A stretch of DNA of 26,757 nt. Origin: Fusobacteriaceae bacterium (GTDB lineage Bacteria; Fusobacteriota; Fusobacteriia; Fusobacteriales; Fusobacteriaceae). The notes under the pieces were generated by a model that saw nothing but the letters and a program-made list of their open reading frames with translations, ran no database searches and had not been told where the DNA came from. Position 1 is the stretch's first letter, and each line of letters starts with the position of its first letter. The stretch lies in the NCBI GenBank assembly GCA_900764925.1, contig CAAFPW010000102.1:1-26757 (forward strand). Direction: 5' to 3'. Both the position numbers and the translations under genes were made by a program. Below are positions 15,469-22,953 of this stretch, one piece after another.

Positions 15469-16098
15469 TTGTTAGATATAGATTATATAGTAAAAAAACA
15501 TAGACTTAATAGTTTAGAAAAAGATATTTTAACCTCTATCCATGAAAAAGTTTTAAAACATCAAAAGATATCAATCAGAGAGGTAGCTAAAATTAACTAC
15601 ACCTCAACATCTGTAATTTATAACTGTATAAAAAAAATTGGATTTAACAGTTTTACAGATCTAATTTTTCATATGAAAAATTCTAAAAATGAAATAGATA
15701 TTGATGATGATCTAAATATACCTATAAAAATTTTAACTTCCAATCCTGATTCATTGATTATGTTCTTATCTGTAGGTATTGCTAACAATATTACCTCATA
15801 TATGAATGAGAAGATGACTCTTATTGGTAGACGTTCAATAGCTAATACCCATCTTCAGCTTTTAAACAAAAATTTAACAAACAACGTTGTTCTCATTGTA
15901 GTTTCTGAATCTGGTGAAACAGATTCTCTATTAGATATGATAAGAGAAGCTACTTTGTGTAATATTCCCATTATCAGTTTTGTAGGTAAAAGAAACTCTA
16001 CTATTGCTAGATTTTCAACTTTCACTTTTGAACTTGATAAAGGAGTGTTCTTTGCTGAAGTTATTAATAATTTTGAAAATCTTCTATCTAAAATATAA
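15469..16098 (+). CDS. RpiR-family transcriptional regulator (short)
   Basis: The 209-residue protein has an N-terminal helix-turn-helix region (about residues 10-70, with KISIREVAKINYTSTSVIYNCIKKIGF) and a C-terminal SIS sugar-phosphate-binding fold with VVSESGETDSLLDMIREA near residues 144-162. This is the arrangement of RpiR/MurR regulators, which sense phosphosugars. It is shorter than the usual 250-285 residues. It is divergent from the RarA-like/PTS unit with only 52 bases between them, so it probably controls that unit. The start is TTG, with GGTGAT as ribosome binding site. Confidence 0.85.
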   Translation: MLDIDYIVKKHRLNSLEKDILTSIHEKVLKHQKISIREVAKINYTSTSVIYNCIKKIGFNSFTDLIFHMKNSKNEIDIDDDLNIPIKILTSNPDSLIMFLSVGIANNITSYMNEKMTLIGRRSIANTHLQLLNKNLTNNVVLIVVSESGETDSLLDMIREATLCNIPIISFVGKRNSTIARFSTFTFELDKGVFFAEVINNFENLLSKI

Positions 16099-16134
16099 TA
16101 AATTTTTTGTATAAAATCAATACTTTCATCCAAT

Positions 16135-16172
16135 AAAAAAACATTTTTCTAAATTTAGAAAAATGTTTTTTT
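16135..16172. terminator. Bidirectional terminator between RpiR gene and the 16180 gene
   Basis: ACATTTTTCTAAA (16141-16153) and TTTAGAAAAATGT (16154-16166) form a perfect inverted repeat flanked by A-runs on the left and T-runs on the right. It serves the convergent genes on both sides. Confidence 0.88.
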
Positions 16173-16179
16173 TATCACT

Positions 16180-16617
16180 CTATTTGAATTTTGTAAGTAG
16201 CTCTCTATACTGTTTTATCATGACTTTCAGCATACCTTTTTTCACAAATTGATACCATTTAAAAGTCATTCCTTCCATTCCTCTTATAGAATCTATTATC
16301 ATCTTCTTTAAAAACTCATACTCTTCAAAACTTAATTTTAACTCCATTTGATCTTTTGCATCAGCAACAGATTTTATATAGTCAAAAAACTCTCCTAAGC
16401 TTGCAGTTTGAGCTCCCATAGCTGAAGATGAAAATTGTTTTTTAACTTCATCTATAAACTTAGATAAAAACTTTTTATTATTTTTATCTAAATTAACTGA
16501 TATCTTTCTTTTTCCCTTTCCTATTCTTTGGATAGTGTTCATCATTCCCATCATGCTAGACATATTATTCATCTGCATAGGATTCATTCCATTTGGATTT
16601 ACTCTTTGTGCTTTCAT
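16180..16617 (-). CDS. Hypothetical protein with a methionine-rich N terminus
   Basis: I do not recognise this 145-residue protein. Its first 26 residues contain nine methionines (NPNGMNPMQMNNMSSMMGMM), after which the sequence is basic and helical (GKGKRKISVNLDKNNKKFLSK), ending in FKWYQFVKKGMLKVMIKQYRELLTKFK. No signal peptide or membrane segment is apparent. The frame is open 8 codons further upstream, overlapping tsaC, but GGGAGGAA just before the ATG at 16617 decides the start. It follows tsaC by 10 bases, so it is probably in the same transcript. A metal- or nucleic-acid-binding role is only a guess. Confidence 0.8.
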   Translation of the reverse strand: MKAQRVNPNGMNPMQMNNMSSMMGMMNTIQRIGKGKRKISVNLDKNNKKFLSKFIDEVKKQFSSSAMGAQTASLGEFFDYIKSVADAKDQMELKLSFEEYEFLKKMIIDSIRGMEGMTFKWYQFVKKGMLKVMIKQYRELLTKFK

Positions 16618-16627
16618 AAATTCCTCC

Positions 16628-17257
16628 CTATATTTTTCCAATTACTTTTTCTATATCATCGATAGATATTGCTCCTACTCTCAATATTTTTGGCTTATCA
16701 CTCATATCAATTATAGTAGATTCAGTACCCAATGGGGATTTTCCTCCATCTACTAAAATATCTACTCTCTCCTTAAAAACTTCTGATAGCTCATCATAAG
16801 CTCTTGGAGTTTTTTCTCCAGAGATATTAGCACTTGTTGTAGGTAACACTCCTCCAGCGGCTTTTATTATCTCTAAAGCTATATCCAATGCTGGCATTCT
16901 AACTCCAACAGTATCACCATCAGCTGTCATAATATCAGGAACCCACTCTCTCTTTTTCAAAATAATTGTGAGTCCTCCAGGCCAAAATTTCTCTATTAAG
17001 CTATTCACTAATTCTCTATTTTTTTCAGGAATATATGCTATATCTTCTATTCTATTAATATCACTTACCAATACTATTAATGGAGATTTAAAACTTCTCT
17101 CCTTAGCTCTATATATATTTTTTATTGTCTCTTCAGAAGATATTACTCCTCCTACTCCATAGACAGTATCAGTTGGATATACAATTAATTTTCCCTCTTT
17201 TAATAAGTTCTCTACTTCTAAAAGATTTATATTTTTTAAGTTATATTCTTTCTTCAT
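16628..17257 (-). CDS. tsaC: Threonylcarbamoyl-AMP synthase (Sua5/YciO/YrdC family)
   Basis: The 209-residue protein matches the YrdC-type fold that makes threonylcarbamoyl-AMP from Thr, bicarbonate and ATP for the t6A modification of tRNAs reading ANN codons. The blocks are EGKLIVYPTDTVYGVGG, the basic KERSFKSPLIVLV, WPGGLTIIL, GVRMPA and LPTTSANISGEKTP. It is of the short TsaC type, without the Sua5 C-terminal domain. The frame opens with GTG at 17266, but the ATG at 17257 is 8 bases after AGGG and is preferred. YciO, a relative of unclear role, is the main alternative. Confidence 0.92.
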   Translation of the reverse strand: MKKEYNLKNINLLEVENLLKEGKLIVYPTDTVYGVGGVISSEETIKNIYRAKERSFKSPLIVLVSDINRIEDIAYIPEKNRELVNSLIEKFWPGGLTIILKKREWVPDIMTADGDTVGVRMPALDIALEIIKAAGGVLPTTSANISGEKTPRAYDELSEVFKERVDILVDGGKSPLGTESTIIDMSDKPKILRVGAISIDDIEKVIGKI

Positions 17258-17306
17258 TTCATACACCCTGTTTTTTAAACTCTTAATAATTTTATCATAT
17301 CTAATT

Positions 17307-17333
17307 AAAAAAAGCTAGTAAAATACTAGCTTT
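17307..17333 (-). terminator. Intrinsic terminator after prs
   Basis: A perfect stem (AAGCTAGTA paired with TACTAGCTT) and a 3-base loop are followed on the minus strand by seven U. It lies 12 bases after the prs stop and separates glmU-prs from tsaC. Confidence 0.92.
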
Positions 17334-17345
17334 TTTCTATTTTAA

Positions 17346-18317
17346 TTAATTTTCCATTATTAATTTTTTCTCAAATAATTCAGAAACTGATTGGTTGTTA
17401 ACAATTCTTCTGATTGCTTCAGCAAATATTTCATCTACTGATAATACAGTTATCTTATCTAATTTCTTTCTTTCTGGTAATGCTATTGAGTCAGTTATGA
17501 TAACTTCTTTTAAAGGAGAAGCAGAAAGTCTTTCGATAGCTGGATCTGAGAATACAGCGTGTGTACAACAAGCATAAGCTTCTTTTGCTCCTCTTTCGAT
17601 GATAGCAGCTGCACCATTTGTTATTGTTCCAGCAGTATCTATCATGTCATCTATAAATATAGCAGTTTTACCTTGAACTTCTCCGATTAAGTTCATTACT
17701 TCTGACATATTTGGTTTTGGTCTTCTCTTATCGATAATAGCTATCTTACAATCTAACCATTCAGCTAGTTTTCTTGCTCTTTTTACTCCACCGATATCTG
17801 GAGAAACTACTACTACATCATCTCCATATAATCCTTTTTTCATGAAGTATCTTACCATTAATGGTAATGCTTGCATGTGATCCACAGGGATATCAAAGAA
17901 TCCTTGAATTTGGTCAGCATGTAAATCCATAGCTATTATTCTTGTAGCTCCTGATGTAGTTAATAGATTTGCTACTAATTTAGATGTAATTGGTTCTCTT
18001 GGGTTAGATTTTCTATCTTGTCTTGCATATCCATAGTAAGGTATTATTACATTGATACTTTTTGCTGATGCTCTTTTTAACGCATCTACGAAAATTAATA
18101 GTTCCATTAAGTTTTCGTTTACAGGTTCTGAAGTTGATTGTACAACGAATACATCTCTTCCTCTTACTGTTTCGTCAATTTTTACGAATACCTCTCCATC
18201 TTTAAATCTAACTACTTCTGCTTTTCCTAAAGGCAGCCCGTATTTCTCAGCTATTTTCTTAGCTAAGTCCTTGTTTGAAGTTCCAGCGAAAATTTTTACA
18301 TTTTCTGAATTAATCAT
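17346..18317 (-). CDS. prs: Ribose-phosphate pyrophosphokinase (PRPP synthase)
   Basis: The 323-residue enzyme makes PRPP from ribose-5-phosphate and ATP for purine, pyrimidine, His, Trp and NAD synthesis. Typical blocks are IFAGTSNKDLAKKIA, FKDGEVFVKI, YGYARQDRK, DLHADQIQGFFDIPVDH and the PRPP-binding loop FIDDMIDTAGT. Length is normal for the bacterial class I enzyme. It starts 3 bases after glmU; its GGAGGA ribosome binding site lies within the last codons of glmU, so translation is likely coupled. This glmU-prs order is common in bacteria. Confidence 0.98.
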   Translation of the reverse strand: MINSENVKIFAGTSNKDLAKKIAEKYGLPLGKAEVVRFKDGEVFVKIDETVRGRDVFVVQSTSEPVNENLMELLIFVDALKRASAKSINVIIPYYGYARQDRKSNPREPITSKLVANLLTTSGATRIIAMDLHADQIQGFFDIPVDHMQALPLMVRYFMKKGLYGDDVVVVSPDIGGVKRARKLAEWLDCKIAIIDKRRPKPNMSEVMNLIGEVQGKTAIFIDDMIDTAGTITNGAAAIIERGAKEAYACCTHAVFSDPAIERLSASPLKEVIITDSIALPERKKLDKITVLSVDEIFAEAIRRIVNNQSVSELFEKKLIMEN

Positions 18318-18320
18318 TTT

Positions 18321-19670
18321 TTATTTCCTCCAGTCGGTCTTAATAATTTGTTTACTTCTTGATACAGCTAATGAGTTATTAGGAACGTCTTTTGTAATTA
18401 CTGAACCAGCACCTACAAGAGCTTTCTCTCCTATATTTACTGGTGCTACAAGCATAGTATCACTTCCTATAAATACTTCCTTACCTATTACAGTTTTAAA
18501 TTTGTTTACACCATCATAGTTACAAGTAATTGTTCCAGCACCGATATTTGTGTTCTCACCAACTTGTGCATCTCCTAAATATGTAAGATGCCCTGCTTTT
18601 ACTCCCTTTTCAAGAGTTGATTTTTTTACTTCTACGAAATTTCCTATATGTACCTTTTCTTTAAGATGAGATTTTGGTCTTAGATGAGCAAATGGTCCCA
18701 TTGTTACTCCCTCTTCTAACACACTTTCCTCTATTACAGAGCTCTCAACTCTTATATTATCTCCAAGGGTACTATCTATAATTCTAGTATTACCTATTAA
18801 TTCACAATTTTCTCCAATAACAGTAGTTCCTTGTAAAAATACACCTGGATATAAAACCGTATCCTTACCTATCTTTACACTCTCTTCTACATATGTATTT
18901 TCTGGATCAATAAGTATAACTCCCTCTTCCATAAGCTCTCTATTTTTACGCTCTCTTAAAACTTTACTAGCTTGAGCAAGTTCTACTTTTGAATTTACTC
19001 CTAAAATTTCAAGATTATCTTCTAATACAAAACTTTGTACTTTTTTATCTTCTGCTACTTGAATTCCAATTACATCAGTGAGATAATACTCTCCCTTTTC
19101 ATTGTTGTTATTTATCTTATCTAAAGCTTTGAAAAGTTCTTTTGAGTTAAAACAGTATACTCCTGCATTTACCTCTTTTATTTTTTTTATCTCTTCACTT
19201 GCTTCTTTCTCTTCTACAATAGCTTTTACAAGCCCATTTTCTTTAACAATTCTTCCATATCCAAAAGGATTTTCATAGATAGAAGTTAAAATTGTTGTAA
19301 CAGCATTACTCTCTTTATGATATTCATATAGAGATTTTAATGTACTCTCTTTAAGAAGAGGTGTATCTCCACATAGTACCATTACATCTCCATCATAATC
19401 TTGAAGTTTCTCTTTTGCTTGAATTACTGCATGACCTGTTCCCAATTGTTCAGTTTGTAAAACATAGTCACAATTTTCTCCAACTACTTTTAAAACTTCC
19501 TCTTTTTTATGTCCCAAAATAAGTATATTTTCTTCTGGATTTAATTTTGATAAGACATCTATTATTTTAGATATCATTGGCACTCCATTTACTTTATGGA
19601 TTACCTTTGGCATTTCTGACTTCATTCTAGTACCTTTTCCAGCTGCCAAAATCAGTGTTTTTAGCTTCAT
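18321..19670 (-). CDS. glmU: Bifunctional GlmU (GlcN-1-P acetyltransferase / GlcNAc-1-P uridyltransferase)
   Basis: The 449-residue enzyme makes UDP-GlcNAc for peptidoglycan and lipopolysaccharide. The N-terminal uridyltransferase has LAAGKGTRMKSEMPKVIHKV, the block QTEQLGTGHAV and VLCGDTPLL. The C-terminal part is a left-handed beta helix with hexapeptide repeats and the acetyltransferase blocks PFAHLRP, GNFVEVKKS and GAGTITCNYDG. Length is normal. An AAAGGAG ribosome binding site precedes the ATG. It heads the glmU-prs unit and has its own promoter. Confidence 0.98.
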   Translation of the reverse strand: MKLKTLILAAGKGTRMKSEMPKVIHKVNGVPMISKIIDVLSKLNPEENILILGHKKEEVLKVVGENCDYVLQTEQLGTGHAVIQAKEKLQDYDGDVMVLCGDTPLLKESTLKSLYEYHKESNAVTTILTSIYENPFGYGRIVKENGLVKAIVEEKEASEEIKKIKEVNAGVYCFNSKELFKALDKINNNNEKGEYYLTDVIGIQVAEDKKVQSFVLEDNLEILGVNSKVELAQASKVLRERKNRELMEEGVILIDPENTYVEESVKIGKDTVLYPGVFLQGTTVIGENCELIGNTRIIDSTLGDNIRVESSVIEESVLEEGVTMGPFAHLRPKSHLKEKVHIGNFVEVKKSTLEKGVKAGHLTYLGDAQVGENTNIGAGTITCNYDGVNKFKTVIGKEVFIGSDTMLVAPVNIGEKALVGAGSVITKDVPNNSLAVSRSKQIIKTDWRK

Positions 19671-19728
19671 AAACTACACTCCTTTAAGTCCTACTGTACA
19701 TTTACAAAAAACATCTCATACGTGTTAA

Positions 19729-19757
19729 ATTATATCATACTTATTTAACTATTTCAA
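19729..19757 (-). promoter_or_regulatory. glmU-prs promoter
   Basis: On the minus strand TTGAAA (19752-19757) and TATAAT (19729-19734) are separated by exactly 17 bases. The -35 box lies directly after the stop codon of the J-domain gene. Transcription would start near 19722. Confidence 0.85.
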
Positions 19758-19759
19758 GC

Positions 19760-20314
19760 TTAAGAAAAATCTTTTGAAAGTTTTTCATAAGCTTCGTTTA
19801 TCTCTTTTAATTTATTTTCGTGATACTCTTTTTCTGAATCGCTAGCATTACTAAATTTATCTGGGTGGTGTTGCTTTACTAAATCCCTATATGCTCTTTT
19901 TATCTCATCTTTTCCAGCACTTCTACTAACACCTAAAATATCGTAATATTTTCCCTTGTCTTCAGCATAACCAAAAGGGTTATTATTACTATATCCCCCT
20001 TGTTGATGTCCACCAAAATTTCCTCCAGCTTGACGGAAAAAATCTTCAAAATCCTTTGCATTACTACTATCGTATCTGTAATAGTAAGTTCTTCTTCTTG
20101 TACTCTTTGGTTGATTTTTATTTCTTATATAATTAATAACTATAACCAATAATATTAACCAGAAAAAATTGATTGCAAACCAACCTAAAAATGCCACTAA
20201 TAAAAATACTATAAATAGTACAGGAATCATTCCTACTGCTCTATTAAAACCAAAAGTCAATCCTATAAATAAAAATAGTATTAATATAAATGTCAATGAA
20301 ACGCTATAAATCAT
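19760..20314 (-). CDS. Membrane-anchored J-domain protein
   Basis: The 184-residue protein has two N-terminal hydrophobic segments (about residues 3-22 and 29-61), a linker rich in Gly, Asn and Gln (QAGGNFGGHQQGGYSNNNPF), and a C-terminal J-domain at about 122-182. The J-domain starts YYDILGVSRSAGKDEIKRAY and has the HPD motif at 150-152, needed to stimulate the ATPase of DnaK. It lacks the DnaJ zinc fingers and substrate domains, so it is a J-domain co-chaperone that directs DnaK to the membrane. The client is unknown. AAGGAGA precedes the ATG. It lies 33 bases after the TPR gene. Confidence 0.9.
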   Translation of the reverse strand: MIYSVSLTFILILFLFIGLTFGFNRAVGMIPVLFIVFLLVAFLGWFAINFFWLILLVIVINYIRNKNQPKSTRRRTYYYRYDSSNAKDFEDFFRQAGGNFGGHQQGGYSNNNPFGYAEDKGKYYDILGVSRSAGKDEIKRAYRDLVKQHHPDKFSNASDSEKEYHENKLKEINEAYEKLSKDFS

Positions 20315-20341
20315 TTGTTCTCCTTATTTTTTAAAACAGTT

Positions 20342-20356
20342 GTGGGTCTATCCCAC
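20342..20356 (-). other. Short hairpin over the TPR gene stop codon
   Basis: GTGGG and CCCAC form a 5 bp GC-rich stem with a 5-base loop spanning the end of the TPR gene, just before the J-domain gene. It has only a mixed tail, so it is a weak pause or processing site at most. Confidence 0.35.
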
Positions 20357-20923
20357 TTTAACCTCTATTTTTTCTTTAACTTTTTTTATTTTATCTTTTA
20401 TTGTTTTTTCACGAGGATCTATTTCATAAGCTATTGTATACTCTTTTAAGGCTCTTTCATATAGTCCCATTCGTTCATACTTTTCTGCAAAATCTAAGTG
20501 AGCTTTATAAATATCTAAATCTAAAAAAATAGCAAAATCATAACTCATTATTGCACTTACAATATCTCCTGCTCTAGAGTGAGCATTCCCCAATAAAAAG
20601 TGGACAAATGCTGAATCTGGATTGATATCTAAAGATTTTTCAAAAGCTTCAATGGAATTATCATACTCTTCATTTTCATAGTAAAGTTGTCCTAAAAAAG
20701 CATATCCCTCTGCTTTATCCTCTTTATACTCTATGATCTTCTTATAAATTTTTATTGCACTCTCATAATCTCCCTTATGATATAAAAGAATTGCCAACTC
20801 TCTCAATAGTTCTACGTTATTAGGATTTTCTAAAAGAAGCATTCTTAAATTTTCCTCTTTTTTTTGTAGCTCTTCGATGTTGAACTTAGCAAATATTTCA
20901 GTTTTTAGTACATCCTTTTTCAC
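20348..20923 (-). CDS. Tetratricopeptide-repeat protein
   Basis: The 191-residue protein contains about four TPR units between residues 35 and 175, each with the pattern YxxAIxxYxxxIxxxPxxAxxxxxLG (for example EEYDNSIEAFEKSLDINPD and GLYERALKEYTIAYEIDPR). TPR proteins are protein-interaction scaffolds; no enzyme domain or signal peptide is seen. The start is GTG, 11 bases after AGGAGG (20935-20940). TATAAT at 20963-20968 on the minus strand is a likely -10 box. It precedes the membrane J-domain gene, so the two may work together in protein folding or assembly. Confidence 0.9.
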   Translation of the reverse strand: MKKDVLKTEIFAKFNIEELQKKEENLRMLLLENPNNVELLRELAILLYHKGDYESAIKIYKKIIEYKEDKAEGYAFLGQLYYENEEYDNSIEAFEKSLDINPDSAFVHFLLGNAHSRAGDIVSAIMSYDFAIFLDLDIYKAHLDFAEKYERMGLYERALKEYTIAYEIDPREKTIKDKIKKVKEKIEVKVG

Positions 20924-21041
20924 TATAATTCTAACCTCCTTATACTAGAGTTCCATATTCATATTATATCATAATTTTTTTTAATACAAAGATTTTTTTA
21001 TCTAAATAATAAAGTATTCCCAATAAAAATTCAACGATTAA

Positions 21042-21085
21042 ACGCTAAAGAAAAAGAAGAAAAATTTATAAAATTTCTCTTCTTT
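21042..21085 (-). terminator. Intrinsic terminator after the MipA-like gene
   Basis: A 15 bp stem (21071-21085 with 21053-21067, one G-U pair) with a 3-base loop is followed on the minus strand by a short U-rich tail. It lies 24 bases past the stop codon. Confidence 0.8.
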
Positions 21086-21109
21086 TAAATAACATTATGA
21101 TTTTAAATA

Positions 21110-21862
21110 CTAGAAAGTATAAATTACTCCTGTTCCTAAGATATAAATTACATTGTTGTCTACTATTGGAGAATTTGACATCTCACCTGATAATTTTGTA
21201 ACTCCAGTGAATCCCATTAATGATATAGCATCATTTAACTTATAGTTTCCTAGAACTCCTATACCAAATCTATGAGCTGCTTCCCCACTAAATGTATCAT
21301 TTATCTTTTCTCCACCAGGGTTTCCAACTTCATTTGCATCAATACCAAAATAATAATCTATGAAGTTTGAATCATAGTATATGTAGTTTATAGATGGAAT
21401 AACTGTTAATTTTGAAGTAAGTTGATATGGTCTACTTACTCTAAAATTAAAGTGTCCTCCCTCTTCTCCATATTCAGCTGCAACAGCTGTTTCTAAACTG
21501 TATATTCCAGGATAATAAACTAATTCCACTCCTCCCATAAAATGAGTATCTCTATCATCTATTCCTTTATATCCTGACTTCATATCACTATTTTTTACTT
21601 CATATCCTCCAAAAGGCATACCATAAAGAGATAATACATAGTTATCCTCTTCCAATATCTTATATCCCAATGAAAGTCCATAAGTACTTCCACCCTTTAA
21701 AAAGAATTTATCATATTCTAAATTTACAATTGGCAATATATAATCATTATTATCGTTGTGATATATAGGTGTTGTAACTCCATACCCTATTCCTACACTT
21801 CCTGCCATTACACTTTGACCTATAAGTAATAATGCTCCTAACATGGCTAATTTACTCTTCAT
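21110..21862 (-). CDS. MipA/OmpV-family outer-membrane protein
   Basis: The 250-residue protein starts with a signal peptide, MKSKLAMLGALLLIGQSVMA, with cleavage likely before Gly-Ser. The mature part has alternating hydrophobic and polar residues with many aromatics and ends in Phe, as expected for an outer-membrane beta-barrel. Blocks such as VGIGYGVTTPIYHNDNNDYILP and LPIVNLEYDKFFLKGG fit the MipA/OmpV family. In other bacteria MipA scaffolds murein synthesis enzymes, and OmpV-type proteins are porins; the role here is not known. AGGAGGA precedes the ATG. It is a single gene, divergent from udp. Confidence 0.85.
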   Translation of the reverse strand: MKSKLAMLGALLLIGQSVMAGSVGIGYGVTTPIYHNDNNDYILPIVNLEYDKFFLKGGSTYGLSLGYKILEEDNYVLSLYGMPFGGYEVKNSDMKSGYKGIDDRDTHFMGGVELVYYPGIYSLETAVAAEYGEEGGHFNFRVSRPYQLTSKLTVIPSINYIYYDSNFIDYYFGIDANEVGNPGGEKINDTFSGEAAHRFGIGVLGNYKLNDAISLMGFTGVTKLSGEMSNSPIVDNNVIYILGTGVIYTF

Positions 21863-22020
21863 AAAATCCTCCTCTAAACTTTCTATCTATCCAAATGAAA
21901 TAATCACAATCTCCCCTCACATAATTCATTCTACCACACTTTTATTAAAAAATAAATATTTTATATAAAATTAATCATAATTCTTATTTTGACCTAACTT
22001 GAGATATTTATCACACCTGT

Positions 22021-22117
22021 TAGACATCTTTATATACAAAAAAATCAATTTATTAATTGACACTTTCATATAGATATGATATATTTTAGTTATAAAATAT
22101 ACAACTTGATAGACATC
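22021..22117 (+). repeat. Two TAGACATC direct repeats flanking the udp promoter
   Basis: TAGACATC occurs at 22021-22028 and again at 22110-22117, 89 bases apart. One copy is upstream of the -35 box and the other is downstream of the expected transcript start. The copies sit in similar context (TTAGACATCTT and ATAGACATCAT). They could be paired operator half sites for a nucleoside-responsive repressor; this is speculative. Confidence 0.3.
22057..22085 (+). promoter_or_regulatory. Promoter of the nucleoside salvage operon
   Basis: TTGACA (22057-22062) and TATATT (22080-22085) are separated by 17 bases. Transcription would start near 22092, about 50 bases before udp. The rest of the 281-base gap to the MipA-like gene is AT-rich; on the minus strand it holds a possible TAGAAT -10 box for that gene. 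Confidence 0.82.
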
Positions 22118-22143
22118 ATAAAAATTGTTTAGGAGGTATTATT

Positions 22144-22926
22144 ATGAAATATGCTGAAGAGGGATTACAATATCATATTGGATTAAGAAAAGGTGATGTA
22201 GGTAAGTATGTTATACTACCTGGGGATCCTAAACGTTGTGAAAAAATAGCAAGACATTTTGATGATGCAAAGCTTATTGCTGATAGCAGAGAGTATGTTA
22301 CATATACAGGATATCTAGATGGAGTTAAAGTAAGTGTTACTTCTACTGGAATAGGAGGTCCATCTGCATCAATAGCTCTTGAAGAATTAGTTAGAGTGGG
22401 GGCTGATACTTTCTTAAGAGTTGGAACTTGTGGTGGAATGCAAACAGAGATAATGGGTGGAGATCTTGTTATAGCTACTGGTGCTATTCGTATGGAAGGA
22501 ACTAGTAAGGAGTATGCTCCAATAGAGTTCCCAGCTGTTGCTAATTTAGATATTATAAACGCCTTAGTTCAAGCAGCTAAAGAGTTAAATAAAAAATATC
22601 ATGTAGGTATTGTTCAATGTAAGGATGCCTTCTATGGACAACATGAACCTGAAACTAAACCTGTTGACTATGAATTAGTTAATAAGTGGAATGCTTGGGT
22701 TCGTCTTGGATGTAAAGCATCTGAAATGGAATCTGCTGCTCTATTTGTTGTAGGAGATTATTTAAAAGTACGTGTTGGTTCATCTTTCCTAGTTGTAGCA
22801 AACCAAGAGAGAGAGAAATTAGGATTAGAAAATCCTGTTATACACGATACTGAATCTGCAATAGAAATAACTATTCAAGCAATTCGTAATTTAATAAAAC
22901 AAGATAAAGAAGCTGGATTATTATAA
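22144..22926 (+). CDS. udp: Uridine phosphorylase
   Basis: The 260-residue enzyme splits uridine (and often deoxyuridine) with phosphate to uracil and ribose-1-phosphate. It follows E. coli Udp closely: the phosphate loop PGDPKRCEKIA, the block STGIGGPSASIALEELVRVGADTFLRVGTCG, LEFPAVA-like PIEFPAVANLD, and the nucleoside-binding CKASEMESAALF. AGGAGG lies 8 bases before the ATG. It is the first gene of the udp-nupC-cdd-deoD-deoB-deoC cluster. Confidence 0.95.
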   Translation: MKYAEEGLQYHIGLRKGDVGKYVILPGDPKRCEKIARHFDDAKLIADSREYVTYTGYLDGVKVSVTSTGIGGPSASIALEELVRVGADTFLRVGTCGGMQTEIMGGDLVIATGAIRMEGTSKEYAPIEFPAVANLDIINALVQAAKELNKKYHVGIVQCKDAFYGQHEPETKPVDYELVNKWNAWVRLGCKASEMESAALFVVGDYLKVRVGSSFLVVANQEREKLGLENPVIHDTESAIEITIQAIRNLIKQDKEAGLL

Positions 22927-22953
22927 GCTTTTAATAAATAAATGGGAGGGTTC

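Noticed and set aside
121..17320. AAAAAGCTAGT occurring near 124, 1612 and 17309
   Set aside because: Three copies of an 11-mer in AT-rich intergenic DNA; one is part of a terminator stem. No shared context or symmetry suggests a mobile or regulatory repeat.
18052..18519. 155-codon open frame on the plus strand across the prs/glmU junction
   Set aside because: Antisense to two well-conserved genes, no ribosome binding site, no family match recognised.
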